In this document: positions 22,550-30,301 of the stretch, piece by piece
Layout: every line of letters starts with the position of its first letter
Position numbering within the stretch: the stretch's first letter is position 1
From: Betaproteobacteria bacterium Ga0074130
GTDB lineage: Bacteria > Pseudomonadota > Gammaproteobacteria > Burkholderiales > Rhodocyclaceae
Direction of reading: 5' to 3'
DNA: 43,721 bases
Assembly: GCA_001464495.1 (NCBI GenBank)
Contig: LNDZ01000015.1
Location: 1-43,721 of the forward strand
The notes under the pieces: generated by a model
What the model was told of the DNA's origin: nothing
Seen by the model: the letters and a program-made list of their open reading frames with translations, nothing else
Databases searched by the model: none
Made by a program: the position numbers and the translations under genes

Positions 22550-22990
22550 TTATGCGGACGGTGGCGTAATCAGCTGCTGAACAAGCGACTCCAGTTGCGC
22601 CAGTGGCAATGCCCCGCTAACCCGGCCCACTTCCTGCCCCTGGTGAAAAGCAGCCAGCGTAGGGATTGAGCGTATATTGAACTGCTGCCCGATGGAAGGC
22701 TGGGCCTCAGTATCCAACTTGGCAAAGACGACGCGGCCGCCATACTTGGCTGCGGCCGTTTTGAAGGTCGGTGCGAACATCCGGCATGGTCCGCACCAAG
22801 GCGCCCAGAAATCGACCAGTACGGGAACGGCACTGCCCGTAATCAAGGCATTCAGCCCTTCTGCATCCACATCCAGTGGGGCACTCAGTAAAGGCGCGTG
22901 ACATTTACCGCAATTTACGCCGGTACTGAGCCTTTCAACAGGTGCACGGTTACGTTGCTGGCAGTGCGGGCAGCTTATTTCCACAGTCAT
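22550..22990 (-). CDS. trxC: Thioredoxin 2 with N-terminal zinc finger
   Basis: Cytoplasmic protein-disulfide reductase. The 146-residue length matches TrxC. An N-terminal zinc motif is formed by C7, C10, C27 and C30 (CPHC and CGKC), followed by the thioredoxin fold with active site WCGPC (C66/C69). It begins 20 bp after the stop of a persulfide-dioxygenase-like gene on the same strand, so the two may be co-transcribed. TrxC is OxyR-regulated in enterics; I see no comparable site directly here. Confidence 0.95.
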   Translation of the reverse strand: MTVEISCPHCQQRNRAPVERLSTGVNCGKCHAPLLSAPLDVDAEGLNALITGSAVPVLVDFWAPWCGPCRMFAPTFKTAAAKYGGRVVFAKLDTEAQPSIGQQFNIRSIPTLAAFHQGQEVGRVSGALPLAQLESLVQQLITPPSA

Positions 22991-23010
22991 TCCTTCGGCT
23001 ATTGTGCGTT

Positions 23011-23895
23011 TTAGAGTTGATTGATCGGAATCTTGAGGTAGGCAACGCCGTTACCCTCTGCGGGCGGCAAAGCCCCCGCCCGGATATTGATCTGGATCGC
23101 AGGCAGCATGAGCACTGGCATATCCAACGTTGCATCGCGCGCAGTACGCATGGCAACAAAGTCATCCTCGCTGATGCCATCCCGAATATGGATATTGCTG
23201 GCACGTTGATCGGCGACGGTGGACTCATAGGCAATCGGCCGGTCGCTTGGCGGATAGTCATGACACATGAACATGCGAGTTTCTGGCGGCAAACTCAGCA
23301 GCTTTTGCACTGAGCGAAACAGGGTTCTTGCATCACCACCCGGGAAATCACAACGCGCAGTTCCTGCATCCGGCATGAACAAGGTGTCGCCAACAAACAC
23401 CGCATCACCTATTCGGTAAGACATGCAGGCTGGCGTATGCCCCGGTACCGAGATTGCCTCGCACTCAAGCGCGCCAATGGAGAAATGCTCGCCGTCTTTA
23501 AGCAAATAATCAAACTGGCGCCCATCCGCATGAAAGCTCTCCTCCAGATTGAAAATGTCCTTGAATGTGCGCTGCACTTTTTCGATGGCAGCACCTATGG
23601 TCACTCGCCCACCAAGATTCTTCTTAAGATACGGTGCAGCAGAAAGATGATCTGCATGTGCATGTGTTTCTAGAATCCATTCGACGGTAAGCCCCTTTGC
23701 CTGCACAAACGTAATGACACGATCAGCCGAGAACGTGTCGGTACGTCCTGCTTTGGGATCGTAATCAAGGACAGGGTCGATGATGGCGCACGCAGAGCCC
23801 GAGCCGGCATAAACAACATAGGTCACCGTCCAAGTGGCAGGATCGAAAAAGCCTTGCACCAAGGCTTGTTTCAACGGCGTGTTGCTGGTCTGCAT
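23011..23895 (-). CDS. MBL-fold hydrolase, persulfide dioxygenase/Blh-like
   Basis: The 294-residue metallo-beta-lactamase-fold protein has the metal-binding THAHADH (H78, H80, D82, H83), then VPGHTPAC, a bridging Asp in FVGDTLF, DAGTARCDFPGGDA and CHDYPP. The DAGTARCDFPGG stretch and overall length recall the ETHE1/Blh group, which use one iron to oxidise glutathione persulfide to sulfite. The conserved PAC cysteine of some members is present. It is upstream of trxC with a 20-bp gap, and this pairing suits persulfide and sulfide handling. It could also be another MBL-fold thioesterase-like enzyme; substrate identity is an inference. Confidence 0.8.
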   Translation of the reverse strand: MQTSNTPLKQALVQGFFDPATWTVTYVVYAGSGSACAIIDPVLDYDPKAGRTDTFSADRVITFVQAKGLTVEWILETHAHADHLSAAPYLKKNLGGRVTIGAAIEKVQRTFKDIFNLEESFHADGRQFDYLLKDGEHFSIGALECEAISVPGHTPACMSYRIGDAVFVGDTLFMPDAGTARCDFPGGDARTLFRSVQKLLSLPPETRMFMCHDYPPSDRPIAYESTVADQRASNIHIRDGISEDDFVAMRTARDATLDMPVLMLPAIQINIRAGALPPAEGNGVAYLKIPINQL

Positions 23896-24033
23896 ATAGT
23901 CGGCCTCAATGCGATAACCGTTAGATCATATGCCAAGGGCACAATGAACGGCAGAAAGCGGCAGGCGTGGCGAAGCCAACAGACGCAATGCAGGAAAATC
24001 GAAGGGGATGGTGTTACAGAGGGGAGGCGCTTA

Positions 24034-24110
24034 TGGTCCGCCCGACAGGACTCGAACCTGTTACCCCCGGCTTAGAAGGCCGGTGCTCTATCCAGATGAG
24101 CTACGGACGG
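24034..24110 (-). tRNA. tRNA-Arg (anticodon TCT)
   Basis: A 77-base cloverleaf on the minus strand: acceptor CCGTCCG/CGGGCGG (one G-T pair), D-arm GCTCATCTGGATAGAGC, anticodon loop CTTCTAA in a CCGGC/GCCGG stem, T-arm ACAGGTTCGAGTCCTGT, discriminator A and encoded CCA. Confidence 0.97.
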
Positions 24111-24131
24111 TTACCGAGGGAGAGCTAAAGA

Positions 24132-24208
24132 TGGTCGGGGCGGCAGGATTCGAACCTGCGACATCCTGGTCCCAAACCAGGCGCGCTACCGGGCTGCGCT
24201 ACGCCCCG
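24132..24208 (-). tRNA. tRNA-Pro (anticodon TGG)
   Basis: A 77-base cloverleaf on the minus strand: acceptor CGGGGCG/CGCCCCG, D-arm GCGCAGCCCGGTAGCGC, anticodon loop TTTGGGA in CCTGG/CCAGG, T-arm GCAGGTTCGAATCCTGC, encoded CCA. It lies 21 bp before tRNA-Arg on the same strand, so the two are probably one transcript. Confidence 0.97.
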
Positions 24209-24257
24209 ACGAAGACCAAGATTATACTTTGAGGATTGCTTCTGGTCAAACCCAATC

Positions 24258-24292
24258 TGGCGGAAAGCCGCAAAAAAACGGGCTTTCCGCCA
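24258..24292. repeat. 12-bp inverted repeat with A7/T7 loop
   Basis: Perfect arms TGGCGGAAAGCC and GGCTTTCCGCCA flank an 11-base loop GCAAAAAAACG. It sits between the YcnI-like gene and tRNA-Pro. It may be a terminator for the YcnI-like gene (minus strand), but the T-run is inside the loop rather than after the stem. Confidence 0.6.
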
Positions 24293-24308
24293 AAGCACTA
24301 CTCAAAGG

Positions 24309-24842
24309 TTAGTGGGTGTGATGTGCGTGAGCACCTTCTTTGGGCTTTATTTCAAGCACTGCGGCCGGACTCTTTGGTTTGGTATTCGCAGCTGTAGCGA
24401 CCTCGTGCCAATCGATCCGACCTTGTTCGCAAATTTGGCTGGCCTTCCAGTACAACTTACCCGCAGCCTCTGGCAGCTTGCCGAAAACAACAAACTCATC
24501 GTAGTAGGCATTCTGCAAGTAATCCTCTGGCGTCCTTGCCGTCCAGCGAATCTCACTAACATCCTCACTTATCGTGCGCCCATGGCTGGTATAGGGTTTA
24601 TCCAGCTTGGTGCGCTCAATTTCGATATTCCATCCTGCCTTGGGCATGGGCTTCGCTCCCTGCACTCCAGCGGGAATCTTGACCACAAACTGCTTAATCG
24701 CCGAAGCATCACAACCGTGGCCTACACGTAATGTGGCACGGTAATAACTCCCTGCTGTAGCTACTGGGGTATCTAGCACTACATGCGCTTTAGCACTCGA
24801 GAAGAAAAAACTTAATGCAACTAAGGGAAGTAGTTTTTTCAT
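24309..24842 (-). CDS. YcnI-like (DUF1775) periplasmic copper-binding protein
   Basis: The 177-residue product starts at ATG 24842, with AAGGTGG at suitable distance; a GTG at 24851 would add three residues. The signal peptide ends at SSAKA, so the mature protein would begin with histidine (H20 of the precursor, HVVLDTP). In the characterised Bacillus YcnI the mature N-terminal His anchors Cu(II) together with a Trp. The GHGCDAS motif, a late W in RIDWHEV and a C-terminal HAHHTH tail are further possible metal ligands. It follows the PepSY membrane gene by 19 bp, as the last gene of the group. The family call is firm; copper handling follows from the family and the residues. Confidence 0.82.
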   Translation of the reverse strand: MKKLLPLVALSFFFSSAKAHVVLDTPVATAGSYYRATLRVGHGCDASAIKQFVVKIPAGVQGAKPMPKAGWNIEIERTKLDKPYTSHGRTISEDVSEIRWTARTPEDYLQNAYYDEFVVFGKLPEAAGKLYWKASQICEQGRIDWHEVATAANTKPKSPAAVLEIKPKEGAHAHHTH

Positions 24843-24861
24843 AATAGCCACCTTGTCAAAG

Positions 24862-26358
24862 TTATGGTTTACGACGCTTCAGATATAGGGAAAGACCCAT
24901 TACAGAAACTGTAACGATGCCCAAGACAAACAAAACTTGCAGCACATCACGGAGATTCTTGTTTGTATCGAAGAATGTCCATTTGTGAAGCAATGCGAAT
25001 AATCTACCCTCCAAGGCATCAAGATCATCTACGCGCGCAGAGAGAATCCCCGTAGTGGGTTCAATGTAATAGCGGGGATTACCCGGTCCAGAAAATGAGA
25101 CTTTGACAACAGGCAGGCGCTTGAAGAGGAAACCATACTCGCCTTCAAACCGTGTCACCCATTCTGTCCCGATTACCTCTTGCGCCGCCTTATCCTGAGT
25201 TAAACGTGCATATGCCACTGCCTGATCTCGTGCCAGTGCAAACACCCCACCCGACAACGGTTGACCATTTAACGCAGAGATCAAAATGTTTGCATCATGC
25301 GGAGGGGCAGCCGGCTTAACGGTTTCATGATGATTGCCCGACAAATGTGCAACTTGAGCGACAGGCCCTGCCTTGTCATCCTTCATCGCTGGCTTGGCCA
25401 ACCATGCTCCCCCCTCAACTAAAGCCAATCTTGCCAAGGGTGTTTGTTGAAGCGGCAGCCAACCATCACGACCGAGCTGATTCAATTCAAAGACATGGCG
25501 TTCAACCTTCAATTCATTCTGTTCCCGCTGATAACTCATCAGCAAATGAAAAAATCCACTGGCTGAAAAAGTCAGTATTGTCAGCCCGACAGACAAGCCC
25601 AGCCAACGATGAAGCTTGCGCATTGTGTTTCCACGCAAGCGCTGAACAGAATTTTTTCGCAGCCTGAAAAACAAATAAATCCCGACACAACCCAATCCAA
25701 ATAAGGCCACAAGCATTGTGCTCATTAGCCAAAGTTGAACGCGAGGGTATCCCTGTAGAAAAGACCAATTGTGCGCAAAGCGAAATAGACTGGTCAAGGA
25801 ATGACGCGTGTCATCAACCAAGGTTGCAAGACGCGACTGCTCGGTGTCGACATATGCGCGAACTGGCGCCCTCTCAGCATCCCCGTCGAAATCAATTCGC
25901 CAAACGGGTAACAACCGATTAACTGGATGATAGTCATCGTCAAATTCAGTCAGAAATTTGGCTGCTGAGATGTTTCCTCGCTTGGTGTAATGCCTTGCCA
26001 AGGTCTCTGCATAGCGCTGATCGCCCTCAGCCAACTCGCCCCCGTCGAGTACCGAAAAATATCGCGCAACGACATTGTCGAACGGCTGAACACGGTAATA
26101 ATTTTTGCCATCAATAACAGCGAAACTTACTGCTGTTAATTTTGCGAAGTCATGCTTGATCAGCACATCCTGCAAAGGCAGGGCATGCTTCAAATCAACA
26201 CTTATGCTGGGTGGCGAAAATACTGCCGGTTTGGGCTGAAGCCGGGTCATCAGCGGATGAGAAATGGCAGAAATCCCCCACAGGAGGATTCCTACCACCA
26301 CCACAAGTCCAATCCGCCAGTGCCAGCGCAGCAGGCCAGTAAGGCTAAAATTAGGCAT
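24862..26358 (-). CDS. PepSY-domain membrane protein
   Basis: The 498-residue inner-membrane protein has TM segments near the N-terminus (LRWHWRIGLVVVVGILLWG), about residues 205-225 (LMSTMLVALFGLGCVGIYLFF), about 255-280 (LSVGLTILTFSASGFFHLLM) and at the C-terminus (VLFVLGIVTVSVMGLSLYL). Between them lie periplasmic PepSY-like regions, including the YYIEPTTGILSARVDD segment. Membrane histidines (HRWLGL, HLLMSY, LLHKWTF) recall PepSY_TM proteins that act as iron or copper reductases beside TonB receptors. ATG 26358, 2 bp after the receptor stop, is preferred; GTG 26373 would overlap the receptor gene. Its role as metal reductase or transporter partner is inferred. Confidence 0.82.
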   Translation of the reverse strand: MPNFSLTGLLRWHWRIGLVVVVGILLWGISAISHPLMTRLQPKPAVFSPPSISVDLKHALPLQDVLIKHDFAKLTAVSFAVIDGKNYYRVQPFDNVVARYFSVLDGGELAEGDQRYAETLARHYTKRGNISAAKFLTEFDDDYHPVNRLLPVWRIDFDGDAERAPVRAYVDTEQSRLATLVDDTRHSLTSLFRFAHNWSFLQGYPRVQLWLMSTMLVALFGLGCVGIYLFFRLRKNSVQRLRGNTMRKLHRWLGLSVGLTILTFSASGFFHLLMSYQREQNELKVERHVFELNQLGRDGWLPLQQTPLARLALVEGGAWLAKPAMKDDKAGPVAQVAHLSGNHHETVKPAAPPHDANILISALNGQPLSGGVFALARDQAVAYARLTQDKAAQEVIGTEWVTRFEGEYGFLFKRLPVVKVSFSGPGNPRYYIEPTTGILSARVDDLDALEGRLFALLHKWTFFDTNKNLRDVLQVLFVLGIVTVSVMGLSLYLKRRKP

Positions 26359-26360
26359 TG

Positions 26361-28424
26361 TTATTGACGCCACTGAATCCCAGCATAGACGGAACGACCA
26401 TCGCCTGGCAGGAATTGAGCTGAGTCGGCTCCACCAAGATTACGGATCACACCGGTAGTGGAGACATATTTTTTATCAGCAAGGTTACGTGCCTCGACAA
26501 ACCATGACATGCCACGCTTAACCTGATGACCAAGCTTGAAACCAAAGATGGTGTAACCCGGCGCATTAACGCTATTGCTCATGTCGATCGGGTAATCACC
26601 AGCAGCTTCAATTGTTGGGCCCGCATAGAAACCGGCGCCGTCACGATGCAGCAGCTCACCACGGAGCAGAACTTTCGGGACACCCGGTAGTGTGTTGTTA
26701 CCAAACTGGCGATCGCCATCAAAGCGGAAGTGATTGATCAGCAGATTGTTACGCCACTCAAATTTACCAGGCAGTCTCGCAGTCAGACCAAGCTCAACGC
26801 CGCTGTGAATCGTGCTGTCCGCATTAGTTGTTTGTGGTGCGGCAGCGCCACTGTTCCCGGCAACGAATACGCGACTTTGAAGTAACTCATTACGCAGACG
26901 CGCGTGATAAACCGAGACATCCCAATCAACATCACGGCTCTGACCACGACTACCGACTTCAAGCGTGCCTCCACGTTGGGCTCGGTTGATATTTGGCGTT
27001 AAACCGCCCGTCAGTTCACCAAATGATGGCGGTTCGTAGCTTCGCGAGAGATTGGCGAACCACTGTACGCTAGGCGTTGCCTGATAGAGAACACCAATCT
27101 TGGGGCTAGTACCGGTATAGCTGACATTGAAGCTCTCATCCTGGCCTGCGGCGAAGAACTCATCCCGATTCTTGCGAGTAGCACGGGTGTATTGGAGCCC
27201 CGCAATGACGGTAAATTGATCATTCAGGCGCAGTCGATTTTCACCGTAAAGCTCGATGTTGTTGGCAACCTGATACAACTTGTTGGTGCGTGCGCCACGT
27301 TGTCCGCCCACATTAGTAAAGCGGTCGTCACGCGTCGTACCACGCGAGGGTGCAAAGCCGAGAACAAACTCGTTGGCATAACCGAAAAGTTTGCCATTGG
27401 CGATGTAGCGCAGATCTAGCCCGTAATCTGCATTTTGCTGATCAAGGACTTGGAAGATCGGGTGAAACAGGGTCTTGTCAGCGTACCAAGCACCCAGTTC
27501 AATACGGTTGTCGCCAAGACGAATGGTGGTCTTGTTGGCTACACGGAACACTTCAATGTCACGCTTGTTGTTACCACTAACGGTGCTGGGATTGGCCTGC
27601 CTCGGATTAGCTCGTAGCTGGGCCATAGTGAGGCTGCCAGGCAGGAAAGAATCGCTCTTTGCGTAACCAACATAGAAGCGTGTCTCAATGTCATCGCTGA
27701 TGCGATAACCAACATTGCCGTTCATGCGCTGAGCACTCTGCCCCGCGTGATCGCGGAAGCCATTCTGGTCGAAGGTCGAACCACTCAGGAAGTAATCGAC
27801 AACACCATTGTCACTCACGCCACCGGTAGCGAAGCCGAGACGCTGATAGCCATAGCTACCGGTTTCTGCCCTCAACTCAAGTTTGGGTGCGTCATGGCCT
27901 GTCGGCGAGACAAAATTGACGGCACCTCCCAGCGTAGAGGCCCCATAACGTAGTGCGTTGGCACCGCGGAAGACCTCAATGTAGCGCGTTGCCAATGGCT
28001 CGATTGACTGAAAGTCTCCGCCGCCATCGGCTTGATTGATTTGCACACCGTCCTGCATCAGCTTGATACCGCGCAAGTGGAAGGTGCGTTGAAGGCCTGA
28101 GCCCCGAATAGAGAGGCGTGTTTCTTCGGCACCAAAGCGCGACTGCGCGAGTACACCGGTGGCCATACCAAGCGTGTCGCTGAATGTCGATACCCGACCT
28201 TCACGGAAGGTTTCTGCATCGATAATGTTAGTACCACCCGCTACCTTGGCCATCTCTGCCTTGGCGGTATCGATATTTGGCTGGGTGAGTGAGGCATCTT
28301 TCTTTGCAGTGACCTTCACCTCGGGCAATTGTGTTGCAGGGGCTGCAGTTTGTGCGGTAGCAGCAAATGGGAATACGGAAATCATGGCAACCGTCAGCGG
28401 TGCCAGTTTGAAAAATGGTGTCAT
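26361..28424 (-). CDS. TonB-dependent outer-membrane receptor
   Basis: The 687-residue protein has a signal peptide (to about ATAQTA) and a plug domain, seen in VTAKKDAS, LSIRGSGLQRTFHLRGI, LMQDGVQINQADGG and LRYGASTLGGAVNF. A 22-strand-type barrel follows, ending in an aromatic-rich strand (YAGIQWRQ). Length is normal for a TonB receptor. I see no TonB-interacting N-terminal sigma-signalling domain of the FecA type. It is the second gene of a DUF2946-receptor-PepSY-YcnI order, which suggests copper or another metal complex as cargo; the sequence alone does not decide between copper and a siderophore. ExbB/ExbD/TonB are not in the window. Confidence 0.9.
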   Translation of the reverse strand: MTPFFKLAPLTVAMISVFPFAATAQTAAPATQLPEVKVTAKKDASLTQPNIDTAKAEMAKVAGGTNIIDAETFREGRVSTFSDTLGMATGVLAQSRFGAEETRLSIRGSGLQRTFHLRGIKLMQDGVQINQADGGGDFQSIEPLATRYIEVFRGANALRYGASTLGGAVNFVSPTGHDAPKLELRAETGSYGYQRLGFATGGVSDNGVVDYFLSGSTFDQNGFRDHAGQSAQRMNGNVGYRISDDIETRFYVGYAKSDSFLPGSLTMAQLRANPRQANPSTVSGNNKRDIEVFRVANKTTIRLGDNRIELGAWYADKTLFHPIFQVLDQQNADYGLDLRYIANGKLFGYANEFVLGFAPSRGTTRDDRFTNVGGQRGARTNKLYQVANNIELYGENRLRLNDQFTVIAGLQYTRATRKNRDEFFAAGQDESFNVSYTGTSPKIGVLYQATPSVQWFANLSRSYEPPSFGELTGGLTPNINRAQRGGTLEVGSRGQSRDVDWDVSVYHARLRNELLQSRVFVAGNSGAAAPQTTNADSTIHSGVELGLTARLPGKFEWRNNLLINHFRFDGDRQFGNNTLPGVPKVLLRGELLHRDGAGFYAGPTIEAAGDYPIDMSNSVNAPGYTIFGFKLGHQVKRGMSWFVEARNLADKKYVSTTGVIRNLGGADSAQFLPGDGRSVYAGIQWRQ

Positions 28425-28546
28425 GGTGCATCCTGTCGTGGCGCTTGCATACGCAAACCGCCGAGATCATCGGTATGCACAGGCGATAACGATCGCTTGT
28501 GCGTGTTCGAGATGGATGCCTGCCTACCGCCACAGGGCGGAAAGGA

Positions 28547-28939
28547 TCAGGCGAAGGACAGGTGCGGGGGGGCTCTGGGAGGTGCGCTCAGCAGAATAAT
28601 CTGTTGAGGCAGTAATACTTGGGCTACAGGAAGTTGTGGGGAGCGGTACTGAAGCTGAAGGCCATCGACCAATGCAAGAGGTTCTGCTGCGGGGATTGTC
28701 CCACCCAGGCAACACAGGGAGCAGTGCTCGGCAGAGTAAGCATGTGCCTGGGGGGCATGGGCATCATCCGTCTGCTGGATCTGCTGAACCTTCTTGATGC
28801 CTTGCGCCGTACAGACTTCGGTCCAAACGGCATTCGTATCGCCAATGCCAGCATTGGCCAGCGTCGGGAAGACGAGGCCCCATAGCAGCACAAACAGTGC
28901 GACTACGCTGACAGGACGAAGGGTGCGTTGGCTGAACAT
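28547..28939 (-). CDS. DUF2946-like small cysteine/histidine protein
   Basis: The 130-residue product has one N-terminal hydrophobic segment (VSVVALFVLLWGLVFP, signal peptide or anchor). The exported part contains C43, several histidines (H61, H66) and the cluster EHCSLCCLGG (H72, C73, C76, C77), a likely metal site. The layout matches DUF2946 proteins, which are often found next to TonB-dependent copper receptors in proteobacteria. It precedes the receptor gene by 122 bp on the same strand. Those 122 bp contain a potential hairpin (28447-28477). Function unknown; copper binding or sensing is an inference. Confidence 0.72.
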   Translation of the reverse strand: MFSQRTLRPVSVVALFVLLWGLVFPTLANAGIGDTNAVWTEVCTAQGIKKVQQIQQTDDAHAPQAHAYSAEHCSLCCLGGTIPAAEPLALVDGLQLQYRSPQLPVAQVLLPQQIILLSAPPRAPPHLSFA

Positions 28940-29018
28940 GGCGCGCAGATTGTAACAGCGTATTTCGTGACGTGTGTCAGTACATCACATGAGAGTGAAA
29001 GACCTGCCGACTCAGGCA

Positions 29019-29639
29019 TCAAACCGACACATTTGTGCGAATCAAACCCACCACCAGCCCTTCAATTGCCAGCGACTCATCGACGGGGATGGAGGGATAG
29101 TCGGGATTTTCAGCAAGTAATTCGATGCGGCCATCCCGATCCCGCAGCCGCTTAACGGTCACGTCATCGCCAAGGCGGGCGACGACAATCTGCCCATCTC
29201 GGGCATTTTGTGTGCGCTGAACCGCTAGCAAATCACCATCTAAGATACCGACGCCAGTCATGCTGTTGCCACGCACCGTCAGCAGGTAATCCGCACGCTG
29301 AGAAAACAAGTTCGCATCCACCTGCACACGACCCAACTGATTCTCTACTGCAAGCAGCGGGCTGCCGGCGGCAACTGCACCGATCAGCGGTAGCCCGAGC
29401 TGCTCTACCAAGCGGATGCCACGTGCAGCACCCGGTTCAAGAATGATGTTGCCTTTTTTGGCAATAGCCTTCAGGTGTTCCTCGGCGGCATTGGGTGAAG
29501 CAAAACCAAATGCTTGGGCAATTTCGGCGCGGGTCGGTGGCGCTCCCAGAACCTCTAACGTATTGCGGATGAAGTCGAGAATCTCCCGCTGACGCGGGGT
29601 CAATCCATCGTTGTTGCCAGCTGTATTTTTACGAACCAT
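29019..29639 (-). CDS. lexA: LexA repressor
   Basis: SOS-response repressor with RecA-stimulated self-cleavage. The 206-residue product has the N-terminal winged helix-turn-helix ([12 protein letters not shown]; recognition helix in [12 protein letters not shown]), the Ala-Gly cleavage site A91-G92 in VAAGSP, catalytic Ser126 in RGNSMTG and Lys163 in VKRL. A consensus LexA operator lies 22 bp upstream of the start codon, so it represses itself. It is transcribed alone or with the DUF2946-like gene 79 bp downstream. Confidence 0.97.
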   Translation of the reverse strand: MVRKNTAGNNDGLTPRQREILDFIRNTLEVLGAPPTRAEIAQAFGFASPNAAEEHLKAIAKKGNIILEPGAARGIRLVEQLGLPLIGAVAAGSPLLAVENQLGRVQVDANLFSQRADYLLTVRGNSMTGVGILDGDLLAVQRTQNARDGQIVVARLGDDVTVKRLRDRDGRIELLAENPDYPSIPVDESLAIEGLVVGLIRTNVSV

Positions 29640-29660
29640 GACATGCTCCTGAATCGAATG

Positions 29661-29676
29661 CTGTATTTTTATACAG
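29661..29676. promoter_or_regulatory. LexA operator (SOS box) upstream of lexA
   Basis: CTGT-ATTTTTAT-ACAG, a perfect match to the CTGT-N8-ACAG operator with an AT-rich centre, extended by TG/TA flanks. It lies between lexA and pgsA, 22 bp before the lexA ATG. Confidence 0.93.
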
Positions 29677-29739
29677 TATTCGAAACAAAATCAAGTAGTC
29701 ATCGCAACTAAATGAAAATAATCAGCTTCTAGAGGAAAT

Positions 29740-30291
29740 TTAGGGCCAAGCCTTACGCATGTAATAGGCCATCGACCAAAGCGTCAGCACGGCTGCGACA
29801 CAAATGAGGACCTTGCCAGCCTGCATGACATCGATGCCATATAAGGGGGCACCATACAACAGCATGGGGATTGCTGTCATTTGTGCGGCGGTCTTGAGCT
29901 TGCCGATAAAAGAAACAGCAACACTCTTGGATGCGCCAATCTTGGCCATCCACTCACGCAAGGCCGAAATGGCAATTTCACGGCCGATGATAATGAAGGT
30001 GATCAGCGTATTAGTCCGGTCATGCTCAACAAGCACGATCAGCGCAGCAGCAACCATCAACTTGTCAGCCACAGGATCAAGGAAGGCGCCAAATGCGGAG
30101 GTTTGATTGAGTTTACGGGCCAGCCAGCCATCAAACCAGTCGGTGACGGCAGCAAAGACAAATACTACTGTGGCAATGAAGTTCTGCTCCTGTGGGGTGA
30201 ACCAACCTTGCGGTGTGTAGAACACCCCAACAATCACGGGGATGCACAGCAGGCGGAACCAAGTCAGCAGATTGGGGATATTGACCGTCAT
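29740..30291 (-). CDS. pgsA: CDP-diacylglycerol-glycerol-3-phosphate 3-phosphatidyltransferase
   Basis: Inner-membrane enzyme making phosphatidylglycerol phosphate, the first committed step to phosphatidylglycerol and cardiolipin. The 183-residue product carries the CDP-alcohol phosphatidyltransferase motif D-G-x2-A-R-x8-G-x3-D-x3-D at residues 54-76 (D51 and D54, D72, D76) and five or six hydrophobic segments. The N-terminal NIPNLLTWFRL is characteristic. It starts 10 bp after uvrC, the usual uvrC-pgsA pairing. Confidence 0.96.
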   Translation of the reverse strand: MTVNIPNLLTWFRLLCIPVIVGVFYTPQGWFTPQEQNFIATVVFVFAAVTDWFDGWLARKLNQTSAFGAFLDPVADKLMVAAALIVLVEHDRTNTLITFIIIGREIAISALREWMAKIGASKSVAVSFIGKLKTAAQMTAIPMLLYGAPLYGIDVMQAGKVLICVAAVLTLWSMAYYMRKAWP

Positions 30292-30301
30292 CAGGCGGGT
30301 T

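Noticed and set aside
29600..29639. Second LexA-like half site inside the start of lexA (CTGTATTTTTACGA)
   Set aside because: Only the left half matches; no ACAG at the required spacing.
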